From: JBBROH01 sp038229595
GTDB lineage: Bacteria > Chloroflexota > Chloroflexia > QHBQ01
Direction: 5' to 3'
NCBI GenBank assembly: GCA_038229595.1
Contig: JBBROH010000086.1
Coordinates: 1 to 16,536, forward strand
DNA length: 16,536 nucleotides
The position numbers were made by a program, and so were the translations under genes. This document shows positions 7,094 to 14,437 of the stretch, piece by piece. The notes beneath the pieces are model-generated. The model worked only from the letters and a program-made list of their open reading frames with translations, was not told the origin of the DNA and did no database searches. Every line of letters begins with the position of its first letter. Position 1 is the stretch's first letter.

Positions 7094-7606
7094 ATGGTAG
7101 TGAGAGACAGGCGGGTGCAGGGGCCAGCGGCTTTGCCCATCGTCGGGCTGGTATTCGTGGTGGTGGCCGTGATTGGCTTGCTGACGGCTACCATCTCCGG
7201 CCTGCTCACCCTCAACGACGGCAAGACGGCGCACGCGGATGGCGTGGTCGTCGGCTTCAAGAATCTTAGCGGCAGGGTACCCAACCCGGTTATCGCCTTC
7301 ACAGTCAGCAATGGTGAGCCAATGACTTTCACCAACGCCGTAGCCAGCAGCAACTGGAAGGTTGGCGATCACCAGCCGCTCGTCTACGACCCGGCCAAGC
7401 CAAGCGAAGCGGTGATTGACGGCATTGGTGGACGCTGGTTCTTCAGCTTCCTGCTCGGGCTGCTCGGTGGGGCATCCCTGCTGATCGGTATCTTCCTTAC
7501 CGTGCTGGGGCGGGTGCTGCTGCGGCGTAAGGCTAACGCAAAGCAGGGTTTAGCCGCATTGTTAAGCAAGAAGCTGATGGAGGATCAGCAGCTACGTATT
7601 GGCTAG
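7094..7606 (+). CDS. DUF3592 membrane protein
   Basis: A 170-residue protein with two predicted membrane helices, at about 13-39 (ALPIVGLVFVVVAVIGLL...) and 116-143 (FFSFLLGLLGGASLLIGIFL). Between them lies a soluble beta-rich segment with the DUF3592 pattern: a repeated V-V-G-F strand, PVIAFTVSNGEPMTFTN, ASSNWKVGDHQPLVYDPAKPSEAVID. A short basic tail (LLRRKANAKQ) follows the second helix, probably cytoplasmic. GAGGAG at 7078-7083 supports the start. It has its own promoter and stands alone between two transcription units. The biochemical function of the family is unknown, and I infer only membrane location. Confidence 0.82.
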   Translation: MVVRDRRVQGPAALPIVGLVFVVVAVIGLLTATISGLLTLNDGKTAHADGVVVGFKNLSGRVPNPVIAFTVSNGEPMTFTNAVASSNWKVGDHQPLVYDPAKPSEAVIDGIGGRWFFSFLLGLLGGASLLIGIFLTVLGRVLLRRKANAKQGLAALLSKKLMEDQQLRIG

Positions 7607-7630
7607 CCCAAACGTACTATAAGTCGGCTA

Positions 7631-7659
7631 TTGACAGAACTCTCATTCTGTGCTATGAT
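7631..7659 (+). promoter_or_regulatory. Near-consensus promoter for the subtilase gene
   Basis: A perfect TTGACA -35 at 7631-7636, a 17-bp spacer and an extended -10 TGCTATGAT at 7651-7659. This is the strongest-looking promoter in the window. Transcription would begin near 7666, placing a 16-bp tandem repeat at the head of the leader. Confidence 0.8.
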
Positions 7660-7674
7660 ATGACTCAGTCAATG

Positions 7675-7706
7675 TACGAAGGTTTGATCGTATGAAGGTT
7701 TGATCG
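7675..7706 (+). repeat. 16-bp tandem direct repeat in the subtilase leader
   Basis: Two adjacent 16-bp units, TACGAAGGTTTGATCG (7675-7690) and TATGAAGGTTTGATCG (7691-7706), differ at one base. They lie between the predicted transcription start and the ribosome binding site (AGGAGG at 7718-7723). They could be a two-site operator, an RNA element or a recent slippage duplication. Confidence 0.85.
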
Positions 7707-7726
7707 GTGTTCCTTGTAGGAGGTAA

Positions 7727-9919
7727 ATGATGAAAAGGCACTTTAGCTTGTATATTTCCGTTAGTTTGCTTGTCTTGCTAGTTGCGTGCAACAATGAGCA
7801 GAAGCTAAGTACTGGTCAGTCTGCGGGTGTTCAACTCACTCCTGCGCCTACAGGAATCGCTTCTCCAACCACAAATGCCACCTTTGATCCAGAGTTGCCA
7901 CCTGGTCCCGTTCCTACTGGCGAGATCATGCCCCCTCCTGTCCCTACAAATGTAGGGACCCCGATCCCCCTAAGCACACCAACTCAGGTCACCCCAGAAA
8001 GCAAGGTTCAAGCTGATCTCAAAGCTGCTATGGCGACAGAGCCAAAGCACGTAGAGTTCTTTGTGATCCTGGCAGCCCAACCAAGTTTTGATAACAGCTC
8101 CCTGGATGCGATGAGCAATGAAGAAAGAGCTACATACACGCAGAGAGAACGCGAAGCCTTTAATAAGCGCACCCAGCCGCCAGTGGAAGCTGCAATCCTT
8201 AAACTTCAGCAAAGCGGTGAGGTCTACAGTTACCACTCAAAGGTGGCACCAAACAGCTTTTATGTTAATGGCACATCTGTGGCGGTTAAGGAACTTTCAC
8301 TGCGTGACGATGTAGCCCAACTTAATCTGAATCACAAGATGAAGATTGAGGATCCAACCCCGCACTCCAGTAGCAACTCCCCTCAGAGAACAGGGTCAAC
8401 CGAAAGTATTAGATGGAACATTGATCTTGTAAAAGCACCTGACGTGTGGAGTGCTGGGGATAATGGCAGTGGCGTTGTAGTTGGAGTCATTGATACAGGT
8501 GTATCCTGCGCCCATGATGCGCTCAAGGAGAAGTTTCGTGGCTATGATCACAATACTCAAACCTGCGCTATTACTCGCGGGAACTGGATAGATTACGTCA
8601 ACGGTAAAGATGCTGTTTATGATGATGATGGCCATGGTACTGAGGTAACTGGCATTGTGTTGGGCGATAAGCTAAGTGACGTATTTAGTGTTGCACCAGG
8701 AGCACAATGGATTGCCTGCAAGGTTGCAGAAACTGGAGGGTTGTTTAACGAAGATCGTGTTAGTGACTGCCTCAACTGGATGGTTAACAAAGCAAAAGTT
8801 GTCAATATTAGTCTGGGCTGTGGGTCAACCCCAGCAAGTTGTAATCTACCTCCAACCATAGAGGCTGCTCTAGAGACTGCCATACGTGAAGGTAGCATCG
8901 TTCCTTTGGTTGCTGCAGGAAATAATGGCCCTTATCGGCTTGGTTACTTTGCTGGCGCGCCATCAGCTTTTGCGGTTGGCTCTGTAGGCCAGCCGTCCCC
9001 CTCTAATTACCCTTCACTTTCAAGTTTTAGCCCATTGGGGCCAGCACTACCAGCAGGTACTACTAGCCTAGCAAAGCCTAACATTACGGCACCTGGCGAT
9101 CAGATACACACCACTAAAATAGGAAATACCTACGGTGAGGTAAGCGGCACATCAGCCTCAGCTCCTCATGTAACCGGTGTGGCAGCGTTGCTAGTGTCAA
9201 ACGTTATAGCTACAAATGCTGTAGTAGAACCTGGTGAAATCATGTTTTACATGGCTCGTGGTTCCTGGTCTTCACGATCCACAGATCATCTACCTAACTA
9301 CAGTTATGGAGCAGGCGTAGTTGATGCTAAGAGTTCGTACGATATGCTACCTGCTAACTGTACTATGAACTTTACTGATGTGCCGCAGGGTAGTCAGTTC
9401 TACAGTAACATTAAGATTCTCTACTGTGGGAAAGTAGTAGGTGGTTATAGTGCCACTACTTTCCAGCCGACTTATCAAGTCAGTCGCATCCAGTTCGCTA
9501 AGATGGTTGATCTTGCACTTGGAGTAGCCGCCTATGACATCGCAACTCCAACTTTTCCTGATGTTGGTACTAATAACTCTCTTCGCATCTACGTGGAGTC
9601 AATAAATGCAGTTGGCATCATGGGAGGCAAGGCGGACGGATCTTTCCATCCTAATGATGCAGCTACACGCGCTGAGGTTGCAGTAATACTCCAACGTGCC
9701 AGAAAGTATGCGTACACACGCCCTAGTCCACCTCCTACGCCCTTCGCCGATGTTCCATCGAACTACTGGGCCTATGACTCAATCATGGCACTCAAGAACG
9801 CTGGTGTTATAAATGGTGAGCCTTGTGGCACAAGCCTTTGCTATGCTCCTACAGCGACCATACGGCGCGACGAAGCAAGCAGGATGCTTCATCGGAGTAT
9901 CCGAATCCTGTTCAAGTAG
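7727..9919 (+). CDS. Subtilisin-like (S8) protease lipoprotein with three C-terminal SLH repeats
   Basis: A 730-residue secreted serine protease. The start (ATG-ATG at 7727/7730) follows AGGAGG at 7718-7723; the second ATG has the better spacing. Residues 1-21 form a lipoprotein signal ending in the lipobox LVAC (C21), followed by a Pro/Thr-rich linker. Residues about 98-210 resemble an I9-type propeptide. The S8 domain has the full catalytic set: D256 (VIDTG), H303 (DDDGHGTEVTG), N399 (AAGNNG) and S476 (SGTSASAPHVTG). SLH repeats follow at about 546-598, 609-660 and 672-728. Ten cysteines beyond the lipobox suggest disulfides. The gene is visibly richer in A/T and in A/T-ending codons than its neighbours, a possible sign of transfer. 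Lipid anchor plus SLH repeats would be two surface anchors on one chain. Confidence 0.92.
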   Translation: MMKRHFSLYISVSLLVLLVACNNEQKLSTGQSAGVQLTPAPTGIASPTTNATFDPELPPGPVPTGEIMPPPVPTNVGTPIPLSTPTQVTPESKVQADLKAAMATEPKHVEFFVILAAQPSFDNSSLDAMSNEERATYTQREREAFNKRTQPPVEAAILKLQQSGEVYSYHSKVAPNSFYVNGTSVAVKELSLRDDVAQLNLNHKMKIEDPTPHSSSNSPQRTGSTESIRWNIDLVKAPDVWSAGDNGSGVVVGVIDTGVSCAHDALKEKFRGYDHNTQTCAITRGNWIDYVNGKDAVYDDDGHGTEVTGIVLGDKLSDVFSVAPGAQWIACKVAETGGLFNEDRVSDCLNWMVNKAKVVNISLGCGSTPASCNLPPTIEAALETAIREGSIVPLVAAGNNGPYRLGYFAGAPSAFAVGSVGQPSPSNYPSLSSFSPLGPALPAGTTSLAKPNITAPGDQIHTTKIGNTYGEVSGTSASAPHVTGVAALLVSNVIATNAVVEPGEIMFYMARGSWSSRSTDHLPNYSYGAGVVDAKSSYDMLPANCTMNFTDVPQGSQFYSNIKILYCGKVVGGYSATTFQPTYQVSRIQFAKMVDLALGVAAYDIATPTFPDVGTNNSLRIYVESINAVGIMGGKADGSFHPNDAATRAEVAVILQRARKYAYTRPSPPPTPFADVPSNYWAYDSIMALKNAGVINGEPCGTSLCYAPTATIRRDEASRMLHRSIRILFK

Positions 9920-10021
9920 TTACGTTCACATCGTGCTCACCTAACTAGCATTCTATCTTGGTACTCTGGTTAGTTGTGCTATTTGGGTCTAGGCTGTGTG
10001 CAAGGCAAACGAAGTGAATAT

Positions 10022-10057
10022 GGGGGTAAGTCGCTTCGATTGAAGCCACTTACCCCC
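10022..10057 (+). terminator. Long hairpin after the subtilase gene
   Basis: A 16-bp stem (10022-10037 with 10042-10057, one C-C mismatch) closes a 4-nt GATT loop. It begins about 100 bp after the protease stop. The T-run is poor (TGTTG), so it may stabilise the 3' end or be a bidirectional barrier rather than a classic terminator. Confidence 0.5.
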
Positions 10058-10100
10058 TGTTGCGTATATGGGACAACAACCATGTCTAACAGCGGTCTAA

Positions 10101-10109
10101 TGTGGATAA
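10101..10109 (-). promoter_or_regulatory. DnaA-box consensus 9-mer upstream of lon
   Basis: TGTGGATAA on the plus strand reads TTATCCACA on the minus strand, the exact Escherichia coli-type DnaA box. It lies 24 bp upstream of the lon extended -10. A single box may be chance. Confidence 0.3.
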
Positions 10110-10132
10110 CTAAGCGGCACAGGCGGTGGGTT

Positions 10133-10141
10133 TGGTATAAT
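10133..10141 (+). promoter_or_regulatory. Extended -10 promoter for lon
   Basis: TGGTATAAT at 10133-10141 with a perfect TATAAT. The expected -35 position (10113-10118) has no match to TTGACA. The leader would be about 160 nt. No CIRCE heat-shock inverted repeat is visible here. Confidence 0.55.
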
Positions 10142-10189
10142 TCGGGCAAGTAGAGCGGCGCAGCAGCCAAACCAGTTTTGCAGGGAAAT

Positions 10190-10291
10190 ATGAGAACTGG
10201 CAGACCACGATTGCTGAACCGGGCCGCAGGCAGAGTGCGCCGGGGCAAGCCAAGGCTAACGACGAGGGAGCGGCCACTAACCGGGCGTTAG
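10190..10291 (+). CDS. Possible Arg-rich leader peptide upstream of lon, 33 residues
   Basis: An ATG at 10190, preceded by CAGGGAAAT, opens 33 codons ending at TAG 10289-10291, 15 nt before the lon start. The peptide begins MRTGRPRLLNRAAGRVRRGK and about one third of its residues are Arg or Lys. It falls entirely within the predicted lon leader. It may be a regulatory upstream ORF (Arg-rich stretches can slow ribosomes) or a chance open frame in GC-rich leader RNA. There is no homology evidence. Confidence 0.25.
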   Translation: MRTGRPRLLNRAAGRVRRGKPRLTTRERPLTGR

Positions 10292-10306
10292 GTTAAGGAG
10301 ATACAA

Positions 10307-12946
10307 ATGTTGAATGATGGTTATATGCTCTTTGCAGCCCGTTCGCGGGGGGCTGATGCCCCAGCGCATGAGCATGACAACGAAATTGATGAGGACGAGA
10401 TGGGTATTCCCCATGTCCTGCCGATCTTGCCGTTGAAGGACACCGTGATCTACCCCTTCACCCCTGCTCCCCTCGCTGTGGGTCAGGAGCGCAGCCTGCG
10501 CCTGATTGAGGATGTGGTGGCTAGCGACCGCCTGGTAGTGATGGTGGCCCAGAAGGATGCCAGCATTGACGGCGCAGGGCCGGAGGATGCCTTCCGCATC
10601 GGCACTGTCACCCGCATCGAGCGGATGATGAAGATGCCCGACGGTACCATGCGCCTGCTGGTGCAGGGTATCCAGCGTGTCCGCATCCAAGAGTATGTCA
10701 GCCAGAAGCCTTACCTCAAGGCGAAGGTTGAGGTTTACCCGGATGTGGAGGAGAACGGCCTGGAGGTTGACGCACTAGTGCGTAACCTGCAAGGTCTGAT
10801 CCAGCGCATCGTCGAGCTAATGCCGCACATCCCCGACGAAGTGACAGCAGCAGTGATGAACATCCCCTCCCCGCTCCACCTCGTCTACTACATCGCTGGC
10901 AATCTGCGCCTGACCCTGGAGGATCGCCAGGAGTTGTTGGAGACCAGCAGCCTGCGCGAGAAGCTGTTGAAGATGACCACCTTCCTGAACAAGGAACTGG
11001 AAGTCCTCGAATTGGGCAAGAAGATTCAGGGCCAGGTGCAGGATGAGATGAGCAAGACGCAGCGTGACTATATGCTGCGCGAGCAAATCAAGGCTCTGCA
11101 ACGCGAGTTGGGTGAGGACGACGAGGCGACTGCCGAAATTAGCCGCCTGCGCGAGGAGATCGATGCTGCCGCGATGCCGCCAGAAGCCGACAAGGAAGCG
11201 AAGCGCGAACTTGACCGCCTCAGCCGGATGCCGCAGCAAGCTCCAGAGTATTCGGTGATCCGCACCTACCTTGAGTACATGATCGCCATGCCCTGGAACA
11301 AGAGTACCGAACAGGGCGTAGACGTGAACCGCGCCAGTCGCATCCTCGAAGAAGACCACTACGGTTTGGAGAAGATCAAGGAGCGCATCCTTGAGTACCT
11401 GGCCGTCCGCAAAATCCGCGCCGACCGTGCCGACCTGATCAAGGCGACCCAGGAGAGCGAGATGGACGACGGCACCCACGAGAACGAGAAGGATGTTACC
11501 TCCTCACCGCACAAGCCGATGCTGCGCGAACCAATCCTCTGCTTTGTTGGCCCGCCGGGGGTGGGCAAGACGAGCCTGGGCCAGAGCATCGCCCGCGCCC
11601 TGGGCCGCAAGTTCGTGCGGATGTCCCTCGGTGGCGTGCGCGACGAGGCCGAGATTCGCGGCCACCGTCGCACCTACATCGGCGCAATGCCGGGGCGCAT
11701 TGTGCAGGCGATCCGCAGGGCCGAGAGCAATGACCCGGTATTTATCCTCGACGAGGTAGACAAGCTGGGTATGGACTACCGGGGCGACCCATCCAGTGCG
11801 CTGCTAGAGGTGCTAGACCCAGAGCAGAACAACACCTTCCGCGACCACTACCTGGATGTGCCTTTCGACCTCAGCAAGGTGATGTTCATCGCTACCGCCA
11901 ATTCGCTGGACAGCATCCCCGGCCCGCTGCGTGACCGCATGGAGATTCTCTACCTCAGTGGCTACACCGAGGATGAGAAGCTGCACATCGCCACCAAGTA
12001 CCTTGCGCCCAAGCAGCAACTCAACCACGCGCTGACCGAGGAAGACATGAGCTTCACCGACGAGGCGATCCTCACCCTGGTGCGCGGCTATACCCGCGAG
12101 GCGGGCGTGCGTAATCTTGAGCGCGAGATCGCCAACATCTGCCGCAAGGTAGTGAAGGACGTAGCCCTGGCCCTCAGCAAGGAGGAGCCAAGCAAGGAAG
12201 CCAACAAGAAGAACAGGAAGAAGCCCGAACTGCCGATCACCGTCACCACCGAGCAAGTCCATGAGTACCTGGGCAAGCCGCGGTTCGATAGCGAACTGGC
12301 CGAGCGGATGCAGGTGCCGGGTATCGCTACTGGCCTGGCCTGGACTGAAGTGGGTGGCGACATCCTCTTTATCGAGGCGACTCGCATGAAGGGCAACAAG
12401 CAACTGATCATCACCGGGCAACTAGGGGATGTGATGAAGGAGTCGGCGCAGGCCGCGCTCAGCTATGTACGTTCGCACGCGGCAGAGATTGGCATTGACG
12501 AGGATGTGTTCGCGGGCAGCGACCTGCACCTGCACATCCCGGCAGGGGCGATCCCCAAGGACGGGCCGAGCGCAGGTATCACCATGACCACCGCTATCGC
12601 CAGCTTGCTGACGGGCCGCAAGGTCAAGAACAACCTGGCAATGACTGGCGAAATCACCCTGCGCGGCAAGGTGCTACCGATTGGCGGCCTGAAGGAGAAG
12701 TCGCTGGCGGCCAAGCGGGTCGGCCTCAACACCATCATCGTGCCACGCCGCAACGAGCGGGACGTGGAGGAGTTCAGCGAGGAATTGAAGAAGGGGATGA
12801 CCTTCATCTTCGTAGACACAATGGCCGAGGTGATCGAGAACGCACTGGAGCCACTGACCCCCGCGACCCCCGCCCGCAAGAGCCGCAGCAACAAGGCGGG
12901 CAAGGGTGAGGCTGAGCAGCAGCAGCCGCTGGTGCCAGTCGCCTAA
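10307..12946 (+). CDS. lon: ATP-dependent Lon protease
   Basis: An 879-residue cytoplasmic AAA+ serine protease that degrades misfolded and regulatory proteins as a ring-shaped oligomer. AAGGAG at about 10295-10300 supports the ATG at 10307. Domains in order: LON substrate-binding N domain (about 38-230, starting VLPILPLKDTVIYPF), coiled-coil linker (about 235-330), and AAA+ module with Walker A GPPGVGKT (415-422), Walker B VFILDEVDKLG and sensor region. The protease domain follows, with the Ser-Lys dyad S755 (KDGPSAG) and K798 (GGLKEK), spaced 43 residues as in E. coli Lon (679/722). A hydrophilic insertion of about 25 residues (about 380-405) precedes Walker A. A basic/Gln-rich tail of about 30 residues extends the C-terminus, so the protein is longer than the 784-residue E. 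coli enzyme. It is a single-gene unit with its own promoter. Confidence 0.97.
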   Translation: MLNDGYMLFAARSRGADAPAHEHDNEIDEDEMGIPHVLPILPLKDTVIYPFTPAPLAVGQERSLRLIEDVVASDRLVVMVAQKDASIDGAGPEDAFRIGTVTRIERMMKMPDGTMRLLVQGIQRVRIQEYVSQKPYLKAKVEVYPDVEENGLEVDALVRNLQGLIQRIVELMPHIPDEVTAAVMNIPSPLHLVYYIAGNLRLTLEDRQELLETSSLREKLLKMTTFLNKELEVLELGKKIQGQVQDEMSKTQRDYMLREQIKALQRELGEDDEATAEISRLREEIDAAAMPPEADKEAKRELDRLSRMPQQAPEYSVIRTYLEYMIAMPWNKSTEQGVDVNRASRILEEDHYGLEKIKERILEYLAVRKIRADRADLIKATQESEMDDGTHENEKDVTSSPHKPMLREPILCFVGPPGVGKTSLGQSIARALGRKFVRMSLGGVRDEAEIRGHRRTYIGAMPGRIVQAIRRAESNDPVFILDEVDKLGMDYRGDPSSALLEVLDPEQNNTFRDHYLDVPFDLSKVMFIATANSLDSIPGPLRDRMEILYLSGYTEDEKLHIATKYLAPKQQLNHALTEEDMSFTDEAILTLVRGYTREAGVRNLEREIANICRKVVKDVALALSKEEPSKEANKKNRKKPELPITVTTEQVHEYLGKPRFDSELAERMQVPGIATGLAWTEVGGDILFIEATRMKGNKQLIITGQLGDVMKESAQAALSYVRSHAAEIGIDEDVFAGSDLHLHIPAGAIPKDGPSAGITMTTAIASLLTGRKVKNNLAMTGEITLRGKVLPIGGLKEKSLAAKRVGLNTIIVPRRNERDVEEFSEELKKGMTFIFVDTMAEVIENALEPLTPATPARKSRSNKAGKGEAEQQQPLVPVA

Positions 12947-12974
12947 CGCCAATCCCCCAAAGAGCAACAGAGCA

Positions 12975-13000
12975 GGAGCGCACCAGTGTAGGTGCGCTCC
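12975..13000 (+). terminator. Terminator-like hairpin after lon
   Basis: A perfect 10-bp stem, GGAGCGCACC (12975-12984) with GGTGCGCTCC (12991-13000), and a 6-nt loop, 29 bp after the lon stop. It is followed by CTCTCGTTGT, which is pyrimidine-rich but not a clean T-run. Confidence 0.6.
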
Positions 13001-13144
13001 CTCTCGTTGTATGGCAGCATACTGGCTACCAACGAGTGCAATCGGGGCGCGAAGTCAGGTGGTCAGCCCCCAGCTTTCAGCATCTAAGCCAAAGACCCTG
13101 CCCCCCTCTTTGCTAACAATATCAAGCAAAATGCCGCCAAACTG

Positions 13145-13173
13145 TTGACTTCCTGCCCAAAAAGTGGTAAAAT
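13145..13173 (+). promoter_or_regulatory. recA promoter
   Basis: TTGACT -35 at 13145-13150, a 17-bp spacer, and an extended -10 TGGTAAAAT at 13165-13173. Transcription would start near 13180, just before the LexA-like site. Confidence 0.75.
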
Positions 13174-13186
13174 ATGGGTGTGTGTA

Positions 13187-13198
13187 GAACATATGTGC
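13187..13198 (+). promoter_or_regulatory. Candidate LexA (SOS) operator at recA
   Basis: GAACATATGTGC matches the Gram-positive-type SOS box core GAACnnnnGTTC at seven of eight fixed positions, and its centre (ACATATGT) is a perfect palindrome. It sits immediately downstream of the recA -10 and predicted start site, where a bound repressor would block transcription. No lexA gene is in the window. Confidence 0.5.
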
Positions 13199-13298
13199 AG
13201 GTGGCTACCTACCTCCCGCGCGGGGTAGCAGAACGTGCAACCAGCCCTTGCCAGCCCCAACCCTTAGCAACCAGAACACAGGAGGACGCAAAAGAGTT

Positions 13299-14378
13299 AT
13301 GTCAGACAGAGACAAGGCTATCGAAACCGCCATTGCCCAAATCGAACGCCAGTTTGGTAAGGGTACGATCATGAAGATGGCGGATGCCACCAAGATGCAG
13401 ATCGAGTCGATCCCCACCGGCAGCCTCGCACTTGACCTCGCCCTCGGTATCGGTGGCGTGCCGCGTGGCCGCGTGATCGAAATCTACGGGCCAGAGTCGT
13501 CGGGTAAGACGACCCTCTGCCAGCACATCATCGCCGAGGCCCAGCGGCTAGGCGGGGTCGCCGCCTTTATTGACGCGGAACACGCCATGGACCCAGTCTA
13601 CGCTGAAAAGTGCGGCGTAAACCTCGAAACCCTGCTGATCAGCCAGCCCGACAATGGCGAGCAGGGGCTTGAGATTGCTGAGACCCTCGTCCGCAGCGGC
13701 GCGGTTGATGTCGTTGTGGTAGACTCGGTGGCTGCCCTTACCCCCCGTGCTGAGATTGAGGGCGAGATGGGCGATACCCACGTCGGCTTGCAGGCTCGCC
13801 TCATGTCGCAGGCACTACGTAAGCTGGCAGCGGCGGTCAGCAAGAGCAAGACCTGCCTGATCTTCACCAACCAGATTCGGATGAAGATCGGCGTGATGTT
13901 CGGCAACCCGGAGACCACCACCGGCGGCCAGGCTCTAAAGTTCTACGCCAGCGTCCGCATGGAAGTGCGCCGCGTCGAGAGCCTCAAGAGCGGCAACGAG
14001 GTTTCGGGCAACCGGGTGCGCGTTAAGGTCGTGAAGAACAAGGTCGCGCCGCCTTTCCGCGTCGCCGAGTTCGACCTGATGTTCAACGAGGGCATCAGCC
14101 GCGAGGGTGAACTCACCGACATCGGCGCAGAGTTGGGCATCATCCGCAAGAGTGGGGCTTTCTACTACTACGGTGATACCAAGCTCGGCCAGGGCCGCGA
14201 GAACACTAAGGACTTCCTCAGGAAGAACCCTGATATGTCCGACGAGATCGAGGGCAAGATTCGCAACAACGGCACCACTCTGCTAGAGGTCGGGGTTTCA
14301 TCGGAGGATGGTGGCAAGAAGGGTAGCAAGGCTGCGGTCGCTGCTGCTGCTGTTGTTGCCGCTGACGACGAGGAGTAA
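13299..14378 (+). CDS. recA: RecA recombinase
   Basis: A 359-residue DNA strand-exchange ATPase that also acts as co-protease for LexA. The ATG at 13299 gives the family-typical N-terminus (MSDRDKAIETAIAQIERQFGKG); a TTG at 13248 would add 17 uncharacteristic residues. GGAGG at 13281-13285 is a little far but is the best ribosome binding site. Walker A GPESSGKTT is at 64-72 with K70. The sequence also shows LLISQPDNGEQGLEI, the Walker B strand VDVVVVDSVAALTPRAEIEG, the L1 region MGDTHVGLQARLMSQALRKL, and the L2 region around FTNQIRMKIGVMFGNPETTTGG. The C-terminus ends in an Ala/Val-rich stretch and then DDEE, an acidic tail as in many RecA proteins. It is followed by recX after a terminator hairpin. 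Confidence 0.97.
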   Translation: MSDRDKAIETAIAQIERQFGKGTIMKMADATKMQIESIPTGSLALDLALGIGGVPRGRVIEIYGPESSGKTTLCQHIIAEAQRLGGVAAFIDAEHAMDPVYAEKCGVNLETLLISQPDNGEQGLEIAETLVRSGAVDVVVVDSVAALTPRAEIEGEMGDTHVGLQARLMSQALRKLAAAVSKSKTCLIFTNQIRMKIGVMFGNPETTTGGQALKFYASVRMEVRRVESLKSGNEVSGNRVRVKVVKNKVAPPFRVAEFDLMFNEGISREGELTDIGAELGIIRKSGAFYYYGDTKLGQGRENTKDFLRKNPDMSDEIEGKIRNNGTTLLEVGVSSEDGGKKGSKAAVAAAAVVAADDEE

Positions 14379-14380
14379 CC

Positions 14381-14396
14381 GTGCCTGTCCAGGCAC
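14381..14396 (+). repeat. Small hairpin just after recA
   Basis: GTGCCT (14381-14386) and AGGCAC (14391-14396) form a 6-bp stem with a GTCC loop directly after the recA stop. There is no T-run. It precedes the stronger terminator hairpin by 5 nt. Confidence 0.5.
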
Positions 14397-14401
14397 CCAC
14401 G

Positions 14402-14437
14402 ATGGCTGCGGCGATGAGTCGCAGCCATTTTCCTTTG
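14402..14437 (+). terminator. Intrinsic terminator between recA and recX
   Basis: An 11-bp stem (14402-14412 with 14418-14428, one G-U wobble) closes a 5-nt GATGA loop and runs into TTTTCCTTT. It ends about 15 bp before the recX start and no separate recX promoter is visible, so recX is probably expressed by read-through. Confidence 0.75.

Larger units (their letters stand above)
9920..10306. other. Intergenic region between the subtilase gene and lon
   Basis: 387 bp without a conventional gene. It holds the long hairpin at 10022-10057, a DnaA-box-like 9-mer at 10101-10109, the lon promoter at 10133-10141, and a leader of about 160 nt that contains a 33-codon Arg-rich open frame (10190-10291). 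Confidence 0.7.
12947..13298. other. Intergenic region between lon and recA
   Basis: 352 bp holding the lon 3' hairpin (12975-13000), then about 140 bp in which I see nothing specific, then the recA promoter (13145-13173) and a LexA-like site (13187-13198) in a leader of about 120 nt. Confidence 0.7.

Noticed and set aside
8621..8629. GAT-GAT-GAT run as a microsatellite
   Set aside because: It encodes the Asp residues before the catalytic His motif of the subtilase and needs no other explanation.
13248..13298. TTG start giving a 17-residue N-terminal extension of RecA
   Set aside because: The added residues do not resemble any RecA N-terminus, while the ATG at 13299 gives the standard beginning.
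13174..13374. A 66-codon open frame starting at the recA -10 region
   Set aside because: Its ATG lies before the predicted transcription start, and it overlaps recA in another frame.
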